Assembly: GCA_905221605.1 (NCBI GenBank)
Contig: CAJNDS010000735.1
Span: 566,001-630,000 of the forward strand
Source of the DNA: Symbiodinium natans
Taxonomy: Eukaryota > Sar > Dinophyceae > Suessiales > Symbiodiniaceae
Length of the DNA: 64,000 nt
Direction: 5' to 3'
The translations under genes were made by a program, and so were the position numbers. The notes below the pieces were generated by a model. That model made no database searches. It saw nothing but the letters and a program-made list of their open reading frames with translations, and was not told where the DNA came from. This document shows, piece by piece, positions 62,178 through 64,000 of this stretch (positions are counted from its first letter, which is position 1; each line of letters starts with the position of its first letter).

Positions 62178-62211
<34 letters not shown>

Positions 62212-62214
62212 ACA

Positions 62215-62307
<93 letters not shown>

Positions 62308-62555
62308 GCGCGCGCGAGCCCACACCACACCCACACCACCACACCACACCCACACCCACACCCACACCCACACCCACCACACACCACACCCACACCCACA
62401 CCCACACCCCCACCCACACCCACACCCACACCCACACCCACACCCACACCCACACCCACACCCACACCCACACCCACACCCACACCCACACCCACACCCA
62501 CACCCACACCCACACCCACACCCACACCCACACCCACACCCCGCACGCACGCACT
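62078..62555. repeat. Composite CA / CGCA / CCACAC microsatellite
   Basis: (CA)6, about 21 units of GCAC (62091-62176), (CA)n with CCCACA interruptions to 62305, GCGCGCG, then about 36 CCACAC units to 62540. All frames open, so Cys-Val or Ala-Cys-Val-Arg ORFs of up to 220 codons are artefacts. Confidence 0.98.
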
Positions 62556-62785
62556 CACTCATTCACACGGGAAGGGAGCTTCAGGATGTTGGTCGGCTTG
62601 AGGGTTTTAGGAGCCCTGAACCGCCCCCCTAATTCGGAATAGGGTTTACAAGGCAGGGTCGGTTTCGGCAGGATTTTCCGGAAAGTGTGTTCATAATGAG
62701 GGGGGGCGTTTAATGAAAGGGGGAAGGGACGTCAGTATATTGCTGAGGAGTGAGACGCAGGGAAAGGGACTCGTGCATGTGTCTT

Positions 62786-62884
62786 CGGAGTAGGCCCTTA
62801 TTCCCTTTTTTTCGGCTTTAGGTTCCCTTGTATTCCCCTTAAAACCAAGGAGGGCACCGTTTTTTCCCCCAGGTAACTCTTGGC
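62786..62884 (+). mobile_element. Family C element, copy 11
   Basis: CGGAGTAGGCCCTTATTCCC, GGTTCCCTTGTATTCCCC, CAAGGAGGGCACC and CAGGTAACTCTTGGCCC; runs directly into CCCTAAA units. Confidence 0.75.
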
Positions 62885-62930
62885 CCTAAACCCTAAACCC
62901 TAAACCCTAAACCCTAAACCCTAAACCCTA
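62884..62930 (-). repeat. CCCTAAA tract ending CCCTAG
   Basis: Seven units fused to the end of family C copy 11. Confidence 0.95.
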
Positions 62931-62937
62931 GAGAAGC

Positions 62938-63037
62938 ATCAAGTTCCACCACGGTCTGGAGGATATTCCGTGATGGCGACATCCGCTGGCTGACGGTGCC
63001 TCCCTCATCTCAGGCGGCGCGGGATTCAGGATCTGTG
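62938..63037 (+). CDS. Candidate exon between CCCTAAA and GTTTAGGG
   Basis: ASSSTTVWRIFRDGDIRWLT then VPPSSQAARDSGSV, ending GTG/GTTTAGGG. Natural, with Trp and charged residues. No family. Confidence 0.45.
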
Positions 63038-63140
63038 GTTTAGGGTTTAGGGTTTAGGGTTTAGGGTTTAGGATTTAGGGTTTAGGGTTTAGGGTTCAGG
63101 GTTGAGGGTTCAGGGTTTAGTAATTTAGGGTTTAGGAATC
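63038..63140 (+). repeat. TTTAGGG tract at exon border
   Basis: Thirteen units. Confidence 0.95.
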
Positions 63141-63259
63141 GTATAGGGTGTTTTGTATTGGCATACACCCTAAACTCCAAGCCAACATGGGCAGCAAAGG
63201 TTCTGGCAGTGACACTGCTGCCAGAAGTCAGAGGTCTCGAGCTCTGCTCTTTTTGTTGG

Positions 63260-63362
63260 TTAGGGTTTTGGGCTTTTAGGGTTAAGGGTCTAGGGTCTAG
63301 GGTCTAGGGTCTAGGGTTTAGGGTTTAGGGTTTAGGGTTTAGGGTTTAGGGTTTAGGGTTGA
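63260..63362 (+). repeat. TTTAGGG tract with TCTAGGG block
   Basis: Four TCTAGGG, then nine TTTAGGG. Confidence 0.95.
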
Positions 63363-63363
63363 T

Positions 63364-63450
63364 TTGGTATCATTCCAAGAATACCTCGCACATCGGCGTG
63401 CTGCGGGCGGCGCAGTCTGTGCAATTGCATCCAGGTTGTCTTTCTGCATT
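63364..63450 (+). CDS. Candidate exon after TTTAGGG
   Basis: WYHSKNTSHIGVLRAAQSVQ then LHPGCLSALGH and TAG. Unrecognised. Confidence 0.4.
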
Positions 63451-63452
63451 AG

Positions 63453-63855
63453 GGCATTAGGGGCCCTGCACGCTTACCCAGTGTGACAAAATCCTTCCTA
63501 AATTAGGCCTAACCCTAAACCCGAAGCACTTAACCCTAAACCCTAAACCAAGAGCAAACATCGGAGCACCCAGAGCAACCCACGCTTATCTGAATGCCAA
63601 TACACCTGAAGCCCTTCTTCGCACTAGACTTATATATGCCCTGGCCTACACCAGCCTGATCCAACCTTGAAACCAGAAACACCCTGCTAAACCATGCTAA
63701 ACCCTAAGCTTAAACTTTACTAACCCCGTAAAAATCGCTGACGCCAGGCCGATCTAGAGTTATCTATGTACCTCTACAGACGGGATATACTATGCGCTGC
63801 CTTGCCTGAACTCCTGGGCCCACTTCCCCATCTCACCGGTGGATAGGTACGTGGA
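63453..63855. other. Unique stretch, degenerate CCCTAAA
   Basis: Units at 63510-63550; no exon chosen. Confidence 0.4.
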
Positions 63856-63866
63856 CCCGAAACCCT

Positions 63867-63978
63867 ACCCAGAGACTCCAAAACCCCTTAATTAAGGAAT
63901 ATACCTTAAATCATATTAGGGTTCCGATTATACTTTAAGGTATATTCCTTAATTAAGCGGTTTTGGAGTCTCTGGGTG
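63867..63978. mobile_element. Long palindromic element, family I
   Basis: ACCCAGAGACTCCAAAACC and CCTTAATTAAGGAATATACC on the left pair almost perfectly with GGTATATTCCTTAATTAAG and GGTTTTGGAGTCTCTGGGT on the right, with a short loop. Flanked by CCCGAAACCCTAC at 63856-63868 and 63981-63993. Confidence 0.85.
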
Positions 63979-64000
63979 CACCCGAAACCCTACACCGCAA

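Noticed and set aside
61892-62632. ORFs of 171-220 codons ([18 protein letters not shown] repeats)
   Set aside because: Products of CA, CGCA and CCACAC microsatellites, open in all frames.

Overview
The window looks like nuclear DNA of a complex eukaryote, most probably a dinoflagellate. I cannot confirm this from sequence alone; another alga or alveolate with a TTTAGGG-type telomere is the main alternative. The reasons are a balanced GC content, no bacterial operon structure, no ORF of ordinary gene length, tiny GC-rich exon-like islands of about 50-150 bp, canonical GT-AG borders where they can be read, coding sense almost always on the + strand (dinoflagellates often have unidirectional gene clusters), and very many short telomere-like tracts. 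I saw no convincing spliced-leader relic, tRNA, rRNA or CRISPR.

Layout. From base 1 to the end the sequence alternates between three things: (1) well over a hundred tracts of TTTAGGG or its complement CCCTAAA, from three units to more than 200 bp; (2) inverted-repeat elements of about 100 bp that fall into a dozen families (called A to O here), several with 3-11 copies; (3) GC-rich islands that read as protein on the + strand. An island typically has a CCCTAAA tract just upstream and a TTTAGGG tract just downstream, so the tracts lie at intron edges. Where borders can be read, GTTTAGGG supplies the donor GT and a one-base variant of the CCCTAAA unit (CCCTAAG, CCCTACAG, CCCTAACAG) supplies the acceptor AG. 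The asymmetric inverted-repeat families all lie in the same orientation on the + strand and carry a pyrimidine-rich AG near their right end, as expected of introner-like elements (mobile introns) and not of free MITEs.

Recognisable products are few. At least six + strand islands between 29.5 and 47.5 kb each carry one copy of a helical 'xxxWAxAxx' repeat of the kind seen in FASTK/RAP-domain and octotricopeptide-like RNA-binding proteins. A histone-fold segment resembling the end of histone H3 (TIMPQD for TIMPKD) lies at 33.1-33.45 kb. A decayed non-LTR retrotransposon tail with a CPWC..H..H.C..C zinc knuckle is on the - strand at 25.7-26.4 kb. The block 4.4-7.8 kb is free of telomeric tracts and holds longer + strand ORFs. 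Simple-sequence blocks include an (AAC)n run at 20.3 kb, an 800-bp TATTTA block at 48.8-49.6 kb, and a CA/CGCA/CCACAC block at 62.1-62.6 kb.

Limits: island frames were chosen by eye from three possibilities. GC-rich islands are often open in several frames and on both strands, so individual exon calls are provisional. The repeats, the element families and the few islands with clear splice sites or protein motifs are solid. I cannot say how many genes the islands belong to.
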